Assembly (NCBI RefSeq): GCF_003173715.1
Contig: NZ_CP029550.1
Coordinates: 3,316,501-3,380,500 of the forward strand
DNA length: 64,000 nt
Source of the DNA: Methylobacterium durans
GTDB lineage: Bacteria > Pseudomonadota > Alphaproteobacteria > Rhizobiales > Beijerinckiaceae
Reading direction: 5' to 3'
Shown: in pieces, positions 1 to 10,728 of the stretch
Layout: the number at the start of each line of letters is the position of its first letter
Numbering within the stretch: the stretch's first letter is position 1
Made by a program: the position numbers and the translations under genes
Notes under the pieces: generated by a model
Told to the model about the DNA's origin: nothing
The model's database searches: none
Seen by the model: only the letters and a program-made list of their open reading frames with translations

Positions 1-1
1 C

Positions 2-229
2 ATCTTCGCGGGCATCAATCGCTGCGACTGGATCGCCGAGGGCGTGGTCAAGGCGGCGCGCGAGGTGAAGATCGACGTGCCGCTCGTGGTGCGGCTCGCG
101 GGCACGAACGTGGAGGCAGGCAAGAAGATCCTCTCGGAGAGCGGGCTCGACCTGATCACCGCCGACACCCTGACCGAGGCCGCCCAGAAGGCCGTTCGGG
201 CCTGCCAGGGCGCCAAGGCAGCCCACTGA
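2..229 (+). CDS. mtkA: Malate-CoA ligase beta subunit, C-terminal end (partial)
   Basis: Only the last 75 codons are present; the gene enters from the left edge and the frame is open from base 2. The visible part has the succinyl-CoA synthetase beta-subunit ending, with the stretch [20 protein letters not shown] typical of the ligase-CoA domain. The enzyme joins malate to CoA using a nucleoside triphosphate, giving malyl-CoA in the serine cycle for C1 assimilation. The assignment to malate rather than succinate rests on context: mtkB, ppc and mclA follow on the same strand. The gap to mtkB is 22 bases, so the two subunits are almost certainly cotranscribed. A sucC gene would look similar at this length, but the neighbours make that unlikely. 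Confidence 0.88.
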   Translation: MFAGINRCDWIAEGVVKAAREVKIDVPLVVRLAGTNVEAGKKILSESGLDLITADTLTEAAQKAVRACQGAKAAH

Positions 230-251
230 GCGGACGGGAGGAAACAGACCA

Positions 252-1145
252 ATGAGCATCCTCATCGACGAGAAGACCCCGATCCTCGTTCAGGGCATCA
301 CGGGCGACAAGGGCACGTTCCACGCCCGCGAGATGATCGAGTACGGCTCGAACGTCGTCGGCGGCGTCACGCCTGGCAAGGGCGGCAAGACCCATGTGGG
401 CGTGCCGGTGTTCAACACCGTGAAGGAGGCCGTGCGCGAGACGGGCGCCACCACGACGATCACCTTCGTGGCGCCGCCCTTCGCGGCGGACGCGATCATG
501 GAGGCGGCCGACGCCGGCGTCCGGCTGATCTGCTCGATCACCGACGGCATCCCCGCCCAGGACATGATGCGGGTGAAGCGCTACCTGATGCGCTACCCGA
601 AGGACCGCCGCTCGATGGTGGTGGGGCCGAACTGCGCCGGCATCATCTCGCCCGGCAAGTCGATGCTCGGCATCATGCCCGGCCATATCTACCTGCAGGG
701 CAATGTCGGCATCATCTCGCGCTCCGGCACCCTCGGATACGAGGCCGCCTCGCAGATGAAGGCGGAAGGGATCGGCATCTCGACCTCGGTCGGCATCGGC
801 GGTGATCCGATCAACGGCTCCTCCTTCCTCGATCATCTCGCGCTGTTCGAGCAGGATCCGGACACGCACGCCGTCCTGATGATCGGCGAGATCGGCGGTC
901 CGCAGGAGGCCGAGGCTTCGGCCTGGATCAAGGAAAACATGACGAAGCCGGTGATCGGTTTCGTGGCCGGCCTCACCGCCCCGAAGGGCCGCCGCATGGG
1001 GCATGCGGGCGCCATCATCTCGGCGACCGGCGACAGTGCCGCCGAGAAGGCCGAGATCATGCGGTCCTACGGCCTCACCGTGGCGCCGGACCCGGGTTCC
1101 TTCGGCGCGACCGTCGCCGAGGTGATGCGCAAGCGCGCGGCGTGA
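252..1145 (+). CDS. mtkB: Malate-CoA ligase alpha subunit (malate thiokinase small subunit)
   Basis: The 297-residue protein has the succinyl-CoA synthetase alpha architecture: an N-terminal CoA-binding Rossmann domain ([19 protein letters not shown] near residue 13) and a C-terminal ligase domain. The phosphorylated histidine is visible in RRMGHAGAI at about residue 251. With MtkA it makes malyl-CoA from malate and CoA in the cytoplasm, the serine-cycle step before malyl-CoA lyase. The ATG at 252 follows a GGGAGG ribosome-binding site at 236-241. The position directly behind mtkA and ahead of ppc and mclA separates it from sucD of the TCA cycle. A 166-base gap with an inverted-repeat element separates it from ppc. 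Confidence 0.93.
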   Translation: MSILIDEKTPILVQGITGDKGTFHAREMIEYGSNVVGGVTPGKGGKTHVGVPVFNTVKEAVRETGATTTITFVAPPFAADAIMEAADAGVRLICSITDGIPAQDMMRVKRYLMRYPKDRRSMVVGPNCAGIISPGKSMLGIMPGHIYLQGNVGIISRSGTLGYEAASQMKAEGIGISTSVGIGGDPINGSSFLDHLALFEQDPDTHAVLMIGEIGGPQEAEASAWIKENMTKPVIGFVAGLTAPKGRRMGHAGAIISATGDSAAEKAEIMRSYGLTVAPDPGSFGATVAEVMRKRAA

Positions 1146-1158
1146 GCCGCACGCATTT

Positions 1159-1280
1159 CCCTCCCCCTTGCGGGATGGGGCTGGGGATCGAAGATCCCGC
1201 GTGGGGGTGGTTCCGCGCGAGGCTCCGCGGTGCCTCCTGCGCCATCCCCACCTCCGACTCCTCCCCGCAAGGGGGAGGAG
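1159..1280. repeat. Inverted-repeat element between mtkB and ppc
   Basis: The 14-base arms CTCCCCCTTGCGGG (1161-1174) and CCCGCAAGGGGGAG (1264-1277) are exact reverse complements. Between them are smaller hairpins such as GAGGCTCCGCGGTGCCTC. It resembles the dispersed palindromic elements at 32.2 and 60.7 kb in position and composition, although its sequence differs. It lies inside what is otherwise a serine-cycle operon, so it could modulate transcription or mRNA stability between mtkB and ppc. Confidence 0.7.
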
Positions 1281-1311
1281 AGCTGCCGTCGCGCGGGAGG
1301 CCCGATCAGCC

Positions 1312-4074
<2,763 letters not shown>

Positions 4075-4184
4075 GCCGACGATCCGGCTGCCCTGTCTCA
4101 GGGCTTGCCGGACGACTGGTTGCAACGTGTGCGGGCCGCGCCCTAGCTGCCCGCCGGAATTTCATAACACCAAGGAGGACCCCG

Positions 4185-5159
4185 ATGAGCTTCACCCTGA
4201 TCCAGCAGGCCACCCCGCGCCTGCACCGCTCGGAACTCGCCGTGCCCGGCTCGAACCCGACCTTCATGGAGAAGTCGTCGAAATCGGCCGCGGACGTGAT
4301 CTTCCTCGACCTCGAGGACGCCGTGGCGCCCGACGACAAGGAGAAGGCCCGCACCAACATCATCCAGGCGCTCAATGAGATCGACTGGGGCAACAAGACC
4401 ATGATGATCCGCATCAATGGTCTCGACACCCACTACATGTACCGCGACGTGGTCGATATCGTCGAGGCGTGTCCCCGCCTGGACATGATCCTGATTCCCA
4501 AGGTCGGCGTGCCGGCCGACGTCTACGCCATCGACGTGCTCGTCACCCAGATCGAGCAGGCCAAGAAGCGCGACAAGAAGATCGGCTTCGAGGTGCTGAT
4601 CGAGACCGCGCTCGGCATGGCGAATGTCGAGGCGATCGCGCAATCCTCGAAGCGCCTTGAGGCGATGTCCTTCGGCGTCGCCGACTACGCGGCCTCGGCC
4701 CGCGCCCGCTCGACCGTGATCGGCGGCGTGAACCAGGATTACAGCGTGCTGACCGACAAGGACGAGGGCGGCAACCGCCAGACCCACTGGCAGGACCCGT
4801 GGCTCTTCGCCCAGAACCGGATGCTGGTGGCCTGCCGCGCCTACGGCCTGCGCCCGATCGATGGGCCCTTCGGCGATTTCTCGGATCCGGACGGCTACGT
4901 CTCGGCGGCCAAGCGCTGCGCGGCGCTGGGCTTCGAGGGCAAGTGGGCGATCCACCCGACCCAGATCGAGCTCGCCAACGAGGTCTTCACCCCCTCCGAG
5001 GCCGAGGTCACCAAGGCCCGCCGCATCCTCGAGGCGATGGAAGAGGCCGCCAAAGCCGGCCGCGGCGCCGTCTCCCTCGACGGCCGCCTCATCGACATCG
5101 CCTCGATCCGCATGGCCGAGGCGCTGATCGAGAAGGCGAATGCGATGAACGCGAAGTAG
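4185..5159 (+). CDS. mclA: Malyl-CoA lyase (L-malyl-CoA/beta-methylmalyl-CoA lyase)
   Basis: The 324-residue protein belongs to the CitE/HpcH aldolase superfamily. Seen are the N-terminal RSELAVPGSNP block, the metal-site motif FLDLEDAV, the arginine-containing MIRINGLDT strand and GFEVLIETALGMANVEAIA. It cleaves malyl-CoA to glyoxylate and acetyl-CoA, closing the serine cycle, and may also serve the ethylmalonyl-CoA pathway. The ATG at 4185 follows AAGGAGG at 4172-4178; the open frame extends upstream to 4071 but without a ribosome-binding site or homology. It is the last gene of the mtkA-mtkB-ppc-mclA cluster. A strong hairpin (5167-5202) follows eight bases after the stop. Confidence 0.95.
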   Translation: MSFTLIQQATPRLHRSELAVPGSNPTFMEKSSKSAADVIFLDLEDAVAPDDKEKARTNIIQALNEIDWGNKTMMIRINGLDTHYMYRDVVDIVEACPRLDMILIPKVGVPADVYAIDVLVTQIEQAKKRDKKIGFEVLIETALGMANVEAIAQSSKRLEAMSFGVADYAASARARSTVIGGVNQDYSVLTDKDEGGNRQTHWQDPWLFAQNRMLVACRAYGLRPIDGPFGDFSDPDGYVSAAKRCAALGFEGKWAIHPTQIELANEVFTPSEAEVTKARRILEAMEEAAKAGRGAVSLDGRLIDIASIRMAEALIEKANAMNAK

Positions 5160-5166
5160 GACGCAA

Positions 5167-5202
5167 GGCATCCCGGCGCGCCGCAGGCGTGACCGGGATG
5201 CC
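5167..5202 (+). terminator. Hairpin downstream of mclA
   Basis: The 10-base arms GGCATCCCGG (5167-5176) and CCGGGATGCC (5193-5202) are perfectly complementary around a 16-base loop, immediately after the mclA stop. There is no T-run, so this is a 3'-end stabiliser or a weak terminator rather than a classic intrinsic terminator. Confidence 0.4.
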
Positions 5203-5371
5203 GGCATGGGGTCCGGGGCGCGCGTCACCAGACGCCCCGGGCCCGTACGCTAACGGCAATCCGTTGCGGGCCCGGCGCGACCCGGCGCATCCTGGCTCGA
5301 CCAGTCCGCCATCATGCCGCCGCTCCGAACCAGCGTTCCCTTCAGAGGCAGGACGGCGCCGGGAGCCGCCC

Positions 5372-5659
5372 ATGTCCATCACATCGATCGATCCCCTCGT
5401 CGCCCTCGGCGTCCTCATCGCCACCGGTGTGACGGACGCCGCCTACGTGTTCTTCAACGCGGCCGTGGGCGCCCGCCAGCGGGTCCGGGCCGCGAACTGG
5501 AGCGCGATCTGGTACCTGCTCTCCGCCTTCGCGGTCATCAGCTATACGCAGAACGCGTTCTACGTGACGTTCGCGGCGCTGGGCTCCTGGCTCGGCGCCT
5601 ACGTGTCCGTCGCGTGGCTGTCCCGCCGTCCCGGCGACGGAACCGGCCGCCACCCCTAG
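5372..5659 (+). CDS. Small membrane protein of unknown function
   Basis: This 95-residue protein begins [19 protein letters not shown]. It has two or three hydrophobic segments, roughly residues 8-32, 43-62 and 64-83, and a charged tail ([12 protein letters not shown]). I do not recognise a family. The ATG at 5372 sits 10 bases behind a GGGAG sequence at 5361; the open frame is longer upstream but only as a shadow of mclA. It lies 212 bases after mclA and 49 bases before a GlcG/HbpS-like gene on the same strand. Cotranscription with the latter is possible. No function is inferred beyond membrane location. Confidence 0.7.
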   Translation: MSITSIDPLVALGVLIATGVTDAAYVFFNAAVGARQRVRAANWSAIWYLLSAFAVISYTQNAFYVTFAALGSWLGAYVSVAWLSRRPGDGTGRHP

Positions 5660-5708
5660 CCATTCCCCGCAGGCCGCGTTCAGCGGCCAAGCTCGAAGGA
5701 GATCTGCC

Positions 5709-6143
5709 ATGCACGTGACGATCGAGGACGCGCACGAGGCCATCGAGGCTGCCCGCGCCAAGGCGGTCGAGCTCGGCACCCAGATGTGCATCGCCGTCGT
5801 CGATTCGGGCGGCAACCTGAAGGCGTTCTATCGGATGGACGATGCCTGGGTCGGCTCGATCGACATCTCGCAGAAGAAGGCCAAGACGGCCCTGTTCTTC
5901 GGCATGCCGACCGGACAGATCGGCCAGCTCTCGCAGCCCGGCGGACCGCTCTACGGCATCGAGCACTCGAATGACGGGCTCATCACGTTCCCGGGCGGTA
6001 TCCCGATCGTGGACAAGGACGGCGTGATGTCGGGCGCCATCGGCGTCAGCGGATCGACCGTCGAGAACGACCACGCAGTGGCCGAGGCCGGCGCCAGCGC
6101 GATCGGCGCGACCGAGTTGCCGGCGCATCCCTGGCGCACCTGA
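5709..6143 (+). CDS. GlcG/HbpS (DUF336) family protein
   Basis: The 144-residue protein is typical of the GlcG/HbpS family: a helix with [14 protein letters not shown], the strand [20 protein letters not shown], then [19 protein letters not shown] and a C-terminal [12 protein letters not shown] helix. Relatives bind haem or other small ligands, and members often sit beside oxidoreductases or glycolate genes. There is no signal peptide, so it is expected in the cytoplasm. The start at 5709 follows AAGGAGA at 5696-5702. After the stop an inverted repeat TTTTCAG/CTGAAAA (6144-6169) could end the transcript. The family is clear, but the substrate is unknown. Confidence 0.85.
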   Translation: MHVTIEDAHEAIEAARAKAVELGTQMCIAVVDSGGNLKAFYRMDDAWVGSIDISQKKAKTALFFGMPTGQIGQLSQPGGPLYGIEHSNDGLITFPGGIPIVDKDGVMSGAIGVSGSTVENDHAVAEAGASAIGATELPAHPWRT

Positions 6144-6238
6144 TTTTCAGCCTCGGCGCGCCCTGAAAAACCTGCGGTTAAGCATAGGCGCCCTATCACG
6201 GGCCCGAGAGCCACGCGCAGCGGAGACGGGGAGCGGCG

Positions 6239-6415
6239 ATGAATCGGGAGCAACTCGCGGATGCGCTGAGGCGGCTGGCCGCCTCGCAGGTCGAGGACAT
6301 CGAGCGCGCCGTCAAGGACGGCCACAAGACCATCGCGCTGAACGAGCTGGCGGACCTCAACCGCCAGCTCAAGGCCTTCGCCGCCGCCCTGAAGAAGGCG
6401 CCGGCGCGAGCCTGA
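6239..6415 (+). CDS. 58-residue helical protein of unknown function
   Basis: The short protein begins MNREQLADALRRLAASQVED and continues in an almost wholly amphipathic helical pattern to a basic end (LKKAPARA). Codon use is strongly GC-ending in the third position, as in neighbouring genes, which argues for real coding. The ATG at 6239 follows GGAGACGGGGAG at 6221-6232, a good ribosome-binding region. It faces a convergent gene at 6480-6872 with a palindrome between them. I do not recognise a family; a small coiled-coil or DNA-associated protein is possible, but this is inference only. Confidence 0.6.
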   Translation: MNREQLADALRRLAASQVEDIERAVKDGHKTIALNELADLNRQLKAFAAALKKAPARA

Positions 6416-6433
6416 TCGTCGAGACCGCGGATT

Positions 6434-6456
6434 CCCTCTCCCGACCCGGGAGAGGG
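6434..6456. terminator. Palindrome between convergent genes
   Basis: CCCTCTCCC and GGGAGAGGG form a 9-base inverted repeat around GACCC. It sits between the ends of two convergent genes and may terminate both. The arms match the outer hairpins of the dispersed elements at 32.3 and 60.7 kb, so it may be a solitary half of that repeat family. Confidence 0.5.
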
Positions 6457-6479
6457 GGCCTGCCGAACCGGTCCCGATC

Positions 6480-6872
6480 CTACCAGCGCGGCCCGTCCCA
6501 GCCGGCATGCGGGATCGGAGCGGGCGGGAGCGGAGGATCGTAATCGCCGCGGCTGAAACGCGGGACGCCGCCGAAGCCCGGCCGCTCGTCGCAGATCTTC
6601 ACCCTCCGCACCACCTCGTCGCCATAGGCGTCCAGGCGCCGCTTCACGATGACCCGGCATTCGTCGACCGGCGGCTCGAATCGGGGGCCGGCCGTGAAGC
6701 GCGGCCCGTGAAGTCGGGGCTCCGGCGGCGGAGGCGGGGGTGGCGGGGCCCGCTCGAACTCCACCTCGCCGCCGCGCGGCGGATAGGGAGCGTCGAAATC
6801 GGCAGCGTGGGCGCTACCGGCGAGCGCGACGGCCGCGAGGCCGCAGAGGCGCAACAGGATCGGACTCGACAC
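6480..6872 (-). CDS. Secreted proline-rich protein of unknown function
   Basis: The 130-residue precursor has a clear Sec signal peptide (MSSPILLRLCGLAAVALAGS, cleavage after AHA at about residue 23). The mature part is proline-rich, with a run of eight prolines near residues 43-50, then a small conserved-looking core with two cysteines (VDECRVIVKRRLDAYGDEVV and KICDERPG) that could form a disulphide. Its end is rich in Pro, Gly and Trp. Similar short periplasmic proteins with a CxxVxxR...C core are common in Methylobacterium and Rhizobiales, but I know no function. It is monocistronic and convergent with the 58-residue gene. Confidence 0.75.
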   Translation of the reverse strand: MSSPILLRLCGLAAVALAGSAHAADFDAPYPPRGGEVEFERAPPPPPPPPEPRLHGPRFTAGPRFEPPVDECRVIVKRRLDAYGDEVVRRVKICDERPGFGGVPRFSRGDYDPPLPPAPIPHAGWDGPRW

Positions 6873-7060
6873 GGAATTCTGGCTCCGGGACGGGCCGGCG
6901 GGATCGCGCGGCTGACGTCATGCGCGATCATCCGCAGGCTCGTCTGAACCCGGCCGGAGCGTCAGCGTGTGCATTCGTTCAGTTTCGCAACCGCGCCACC
7001 CTTGACCGAGCCCCTGTCGCCGTGGCGTGTTCTTGTTCTGTTCGCACGACAGGACACCCG

Positions 7061-7287
7061 ATGGCCCCGGCACGAAGCGCAGAATCCACTCACCCGCCGA
7101 CGGTCGAGGCCATCGCGGCAGCCTATCTCGACGCCGCCGAGGGGACGCCGAGGCGGCCATGCTAGCGATCATCCGCGACGCCTTAACCGATCTCTGCGAG
7201 GCGGAGCGCCGGACGTTGCGCCGCGACCGGTTGATCTCGCGCGGCTATGTCCGCGGCGCCCTCGACGCGGACAGGACGGCGACCTGA
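7061..7287 (+). pseudogene. Small conserved-looking protein broken by a one-base frameshift
   Basis: Two overlapping frames carry halves of one protein. The first frame from ATG 7061 ends ...VEAIAAAYLDAAEG, and the second continues DAEAAMLAIIRDALTDLCEAE then RRDRLISRGYVRG. Restoring one G in the GGGG run at 7141-7144 joins them into a 75-residue helical protein. As sequenced, translation from 7061 stops at 7165, and only a 42-residue piece from ATG 7159 to 7287 would be made. Codon use in both halves is gene-like. The joined sequence looks like a small Methylobacterium protein of unknown role. The break may be real or a homopolymer error; other indels in the window make the latter likely. Confidence 0.55.
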
Positions 7288-7293
7288 GCGGGT

Positions 7294-8160
7294 TCAGCGC
7301 TCGGCCGGCCCGGCCTCGACCTCCCGGTTCTCCTCGACCTCCGGCGCGACCTGCCCGTAATTCAGCACGGCGACGAGGGCGACGCCGCCGAACACGTTTC
7401 CGATGAGCGTCGGCAGGAAGAACCGGAAGGCGTAGTCGCTGAGGGTGGCGGCGCCGCTCGCCACCAGGAAGAACGCCTCGACCGAGCCCGCCACGACATG
7501 GGCGAGCCCGCACATCGCGACAAGCCAGGTCATCAGGAGGATGATGAAGGGCGCCGCGGTGCCGGTCGCGGGCAGGATCCACACCATCAGGGCGATGATC
7601 CAGCCGGCGAAGATCGCCTTGATCACGGTCGCTCCGAACGGGAAGGCGATGGTGTGGTGGCTGATCTCGGCGAACGCCGCCGTCACGCCCGGCCCGAAGG
7701 CGTCCGAGTGCGCCAGCACCGTGGCGATGGCGGCGGTCGCGAGGATGTTGCCGGCGAGCACGATCGCCCACAGGCGCAGCACCCGGAACGCGGTCTTCGC
7801 CGAGCGGTCGTGGAGCAAGGGCAGGATCGGCGTGATGGTGTTCTCGGTGAACAATTGCTGGCGCCCGAGCACCACGACGAGGAAGCCAACCGCGTAGCCC
7901 ATCGTGGTGACGAGCTTCGCCCACTCGGTCGAGGGCAGGTGCGCCTTCAGCACGCCCGGGACAATTAGCGACAGGGCGATGCTGAGGCCCGCGGCGAAGG
8001 CCGAGAGGAAGAGGGCGAGCCCGTGCCGGCGCAACTCCTCGTCGCCCTCGTGGCGGATCACCTCGTGCAGAACGAAGGCGTCCGGCCGGCCGATCTCGTC
8101 GACGGCATCGATCATCGCATCGTGTTTGGCGATCGCTTCGGCTCGGTCCCGCTCCGTCAT
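7294..8160 (-). CDS. Formate/nitrite transporter (FNT) family membrane protein
   Basis: The 288-residue protein shows the FNT fold: a cytoplasmic N-terminal segment (residues 1-50, charged), then six membrane helices beginning at LALFLSAFAAGLSIALSLIV. The FNT-type internal repeat is visible, with LFTENTITPILPLL in the first half and AHVVAGSVEAFFL in the second. Relatives export or import formate, nitrite, hydrosulphide or other small monovalent anions; the longer N-terminus recalls E. coli YfdC rather than FocA. Formate would be meaningful in a methylotroph, but the substrate cannot be read from sequence. It is monocistronic, convergent with the small frameshifted gene and 45 bases downstream of the molybdopterin-fold gene. 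Confidence 0.87.
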   Translation of the reverse strand: MTERDRAEAIAKHDAMIDAVDEIGRPDAFVLHEVIRHEGDEELRRHGLALFLSAFAAGLSIALSLIVPGVLKAHLPSTEWAKLVTTMGYAVGFLVVVLGRQQLFTENTITPILPLLHDRSAKTAFRVLRLWAIVLAGNILATAAIATVLAHSDAFGPGVTAAFAEISHHTIAFPFGATVIKAIFAGWIIALMVWILPATGTAAPFIILLMTWLVAMCGLAHVVAGSVEAFFLVASGAATLSDYAFRFFLPTLIGNVFGGVALVAVLNYGQVAPEVEENREVEAGPAER

Positions 8161-8205
8161 CGTCTCCGCTCAGCTTGGCGGGCCGCCGCCCGACGGTGTG
8201 AACAT

Positions 8206-8946
8206 TCACGCGCGCAGCCGCGCCACCAGCGCCGCGATCTCGGCCCGCGCCGCCGCGACCGCGGCGGCGTCCTTGCCGCGGACCACGATCCGATTGAGGA
8301 ACCCGCCTTGCGTCATCGACGGATAGGAGCCGATCGAGACGCCCGGATGCGCGCCGGCGATCGAAGCGAGATCGGAGGCGTAGGCCCCCTCGGGGATGTT
8401 GCCGACTTCGATCGTCTCCGAGATCACGCGGGCGCCGGTCCGGAGCGTCGGGCCGATCTCGTCGAGCATGGCCTGCATGATCGCCGGCACGCCCGCCATC
8501 ACGAAGACGTTGCCGATGCGGAAGCCGGGCGCCTTCGAGATCGGATTCGGGATGAGGTCGGCGCCGTCCGGGATGCGGGCCATGCGCAGGCGCGCGGCGT
8601 TGAGATCCTCGGGCTTGATGCGTTCGAGCAGCATCGCGCGCGCCCTCGGGTCGACGTCGATGCCGACTCCGAAGGCTTCCGCCACGCAATCGGCCGTGAT
8701 GTCGTCGTGCGTCGGTCCGATGCCGCCGGTGGTGAAGAGGTAGGTGTACCGGGCGCGAAGCGCGTTCACCGCCTCGACGATCATGGGCGCCTCGTCCGGC
8801 ACGATGCGGACTTCGCGCAGGTCGATGCCGACCGCCGTGAGGTAGTCGGCAATGGAGCCGATGTTCTTGTCTTTCGTCCGGCCGGATAGGATCTCGTCGC
8901 CGATGACGAGGATGGCGGCGGTCACGGCGTGCGGGTCGGTCGTCAT
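8206..8946 (-). CDS. Competence/damage-inducible protein A (CinA N-terminal), molybdopterin-binding fold
   Basis: This 246-residue protein consists of the MoCF-biosynthesis domain found at the N-terminus of CinA. Motifs are AAILVIGDEILSGRTKDKN, the strand TYLFTTGGIGPTHDDIT and a C-terminal SYPSMTQGGFLNRIVVRG. The C-terminal CinA nicotinamide-nucleotide amidase domain is absent, as is usual for the stand-alone alphaproteobacterial form. The fold binds molybdopterin or acts as an ADP-ribose pyrophosphatase in full CinA; the role of the short form is not established. The start is the ATG at 8946, and sfsA begins divergently 111 bases away. Confidence 0.87.
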   Translation of the reverse strand: MTTDPHAVTAAILVIGDEILSGRTKDKNIGSIADYLTAVGIDLREVRIVPDEAPMIVEAVNALRARYTYLFTTGGIGPTHDDITADCVAEAFGVGIDVDPRARAMLLERIKPEDLNAARLRMARIPDGADLIPNPISKAPGFRIGNVFVMAGVPAIMQAMLDEIGPTLRTGARVISETIEVGNIPEGAYASDLASIAGAHPGVSIGSYPSMTQGGFLNRIVVRGKDAAAVAAARAEIAALVARLRA

Positions 8947-9057
8947 CAGGATCGGGGCGGGAGGGCGGGTCCCACCGACTTAGCGCGACTGCGTCGCATC
9001 GCCAGGGCGGGGAAAATGCGGGATCTCCCGCCGCGCTTGCCAATCCCAAGGTCTTCG

Positions 9058-9774
9058 ATGCAGTTTCCACACGCCCTCATCGAGGGACGCCTCGTCCAAC
9101 GCTACAAGCGCTTCCTCGCCGACGTGGCGCTCGCGGACGGATCGGTGGTCACCGCCCATTGCGCGAATCCCGGCGCGATGCTCGGGCTCATCGCACCGGG
9201 CAGCCGGGTGCTCCTGTCCCCGGCCAGCGGGTCAGGCCGCAAGCTCGCCTATTCCTGGGAACTGGTGGAGGCGGACCTGCCGGGTGGCCCGCAATGGGTC
9301 GGCATCAACACGATGCGCCCGAACGCCCTGGTGGCCGAGGCGTTCGGCGAGGAGCGGCTTCCCGTTCTGGCAGGCTACACGGCGCTCAGGCCGGAAGTCC
9401 GGTACGGGCGGGCGAGCCGCGTCGACTTCCTCGCCACGGCGGAGGGCCTGCCGCCCTGCCATGTCGAGGTGAAGAACTGCCATCTCATGCGGCGCCCGGG
9501 GCTCGCGGAGTTTCCCGACTGCAAGGCCGCGCGCAGCGCCCGGCACATGGAGGAGCTCGCCGCGGTCGTGGCGGCGGGCGGCCGAGCCGTCGTCATCATC
9601 GTGGTCCAGATGCACGCCGCCGCCTTCGACGTGGCGCGGGACATCGACCCCGCCTTCGACCGGGCGTTCCGAGCGGCGCGAGAAGCGGGCGTCGCGGTGC
9701 ACGCCCATCGTTGCCGGATCGACGAGCGTGGTGTGGCGATCGCCGAGGCGATCCCCGTGGTCACGCCGGATTGA
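9058..9774 (+). CDS. sfsA: DNA/RNA nuclease SfsA (sugar fermentation stimulation protein)
   Basis: The 238-residue protein matches SfsA over its length: LIEGRLVQRYKRFLADVALADG at the start (an OB-like N-terminal part), the GAMLGLIAPGSRVLLS strand and the nuclease-like core VDFLATAEG...CHVEVKNCHL, then FPDCKAARSARHMEEL. The E-V-K triad in the core resembles the PD-(D/E)XK active site. It was first described as a regulator of maltose genes in E. coli and has been associated with nucleic-acid binding or cleavage. The ATG at 9058 is chosen by alignment with the family N-terminus; the upstream extension to 8929 has no homology. It is transcribed alone. Confidence 0.9.
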   Translation: MQFPHALIEGRLVQRYKRFLADVALADGSVVTAHCANPGAMLGLIAPGSRVLLSPASGSGRKLAYSWELVEADLPGGPQWVGINTMRPNALVAEAFGEERLPVLAGYTALRPEVRYGRASRVDFLATAEGLPPCHVEVKNCHLMRRPGLAEFPDCKAARSARHMEELAAVVAAGGRAVVIIVVQMHAAAFDVARDIDPAFDRAFRAAREAGVAVHAHRCRIDERGVAIAEAIPVVTPD

Positions 9775-9787
9775 GCCAGCCTCTACC

Positions 9788-10648
9788 TCACGCCCCTCGC
9801 TCGAACACCAAGTTCAGCTTGGTCCGGGTGATCTCCCGATAGCCGTAGCCCTCGAGGTGCTTCGGCAGGTCGAGCTGCCAGCGGTCGGTGCCGTTCTCCA
9901 CGAGCAGCAGCTTTGGCAGCAGCGCGGGCGGCGCCTCACGCAGGAACGGCTCCAGGATCAGATCCTCGGCGCCCTCCACGTCGAGCTTGATCGCGTCGAT
10001 CCGCTCGATGCCCTCGCCGCGCACGAGATCGAGCAGCGTCATGGCCGGGACCTTGATCTGCGCGCCCTCGTTGGTGCCCACGATCTTGAGGCTCGATTCG
10101 CCGCGGTTGCGCGGGTCAATGAAGAGCGTGAGTTCGCCCGCCCGGTCGGCGAGCGCGCAGGCGATGGCCTTCACGGTACCGAACGGGTTCTGGGCGATGT
10201 TGTAGGTGAGCCGGTCGAACACGTCGGGCTGCGGCTCGACGGCGAGGATGCGGGCGCGCGGTCCGGCGAAGGCCGCCACGAACAGCGCGTAGGCGCCGAT
10301 ATTGGCGCCGATGTCGAGGAAGACGCCGTTCTGCGGCAGCCGCTCCTTCAGGAGGGCGCGCTCCTTCGGATCGAAGAACTGCGGGGTGAAGAGCACCTTC
10401 TTCTCGCAGTTGTTGTTGTAGGGATAGAGCCGCATCCGGGCGCCGAAGCGCTCCACGTCGAGGGGCTGGCCGCGCAGCAGCGTGATCGCGAGCCGGCGCA
10501 ATGCCAGCGCGAGCCGGCGGCCGCGCCAGGTATCCGGCGAGAACCGCCCGGTCCGATCGGCGATGCGCGCGACGAGACCGGCGGGCGCGTAGGTTCCGTA
10601 GGGCTGCGTGTCCTTCATCGACGATGGTGATGCCAGCCGGATCGTCAC
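9788..10648 (-). CDS. FkbM family SAM-dependent methyltransferase
   Basis: The 286-residue protein carries the FkbM methyltransferase domain. The SAM-binding motif GVFLDIGANIGAYALFVAA lies at about residues 107-125, the acidic loop ILAVEPQPDVFDRL at about 133-146, and the motif IDAIKLDVEGAEDLILEPFL near 217-236. Relatives O-methylate sugars or polyketide hydroxyls and are often tied to surface polysaccharide. No glycan cluster surrounds it, so the substrate is unknown. The start given is a GTG at 10648; an ATG at 10618 would remove ten residues. It is convergent with sfsA and divergent from the hydrolase at 10729. Confidence 0.85.
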   Translation of the reverse strand: MTIRLASPSSMKDTQPYGTYAPAGLVARIADRTGRFSPDTWRGRRLALALRRLAITLLRGQPLDVERFGARMRLYPYNNNCEKKVLFTPQFFDPKERALLKERLPQNGVFLDIGANIGAYALFVAAFAGPRARILAVEPQPDVFDRLTYNIAQNPFGTVKAIACALADRAGELTLFIDPRNRGESSLKIVGTNEGAQIKVPAMTLLDLVRGEGIERIDAIKLDVEGAEDLILEPFLREAPPALLPKLLLVENGTDRWQLDLPKHLEGYGYREITRTKLNLVFERGA

Positions 10649-10728
10649 GCCGCAAGCCGCGGGCGCATTGCGCCGCGCGGCTCGGCTGATCTAAGCGGGT
10701 CGGCGACGATCCGAGAGGCGGCGACGAG

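Noticed and set aside
7169..9070. 633-codon minus-strand frame overlapping the FNT transporter and CinA-like gene
   Set aside because: Same strand but a different phase from two well-supported genes; Arg/His-rich shadow translation.
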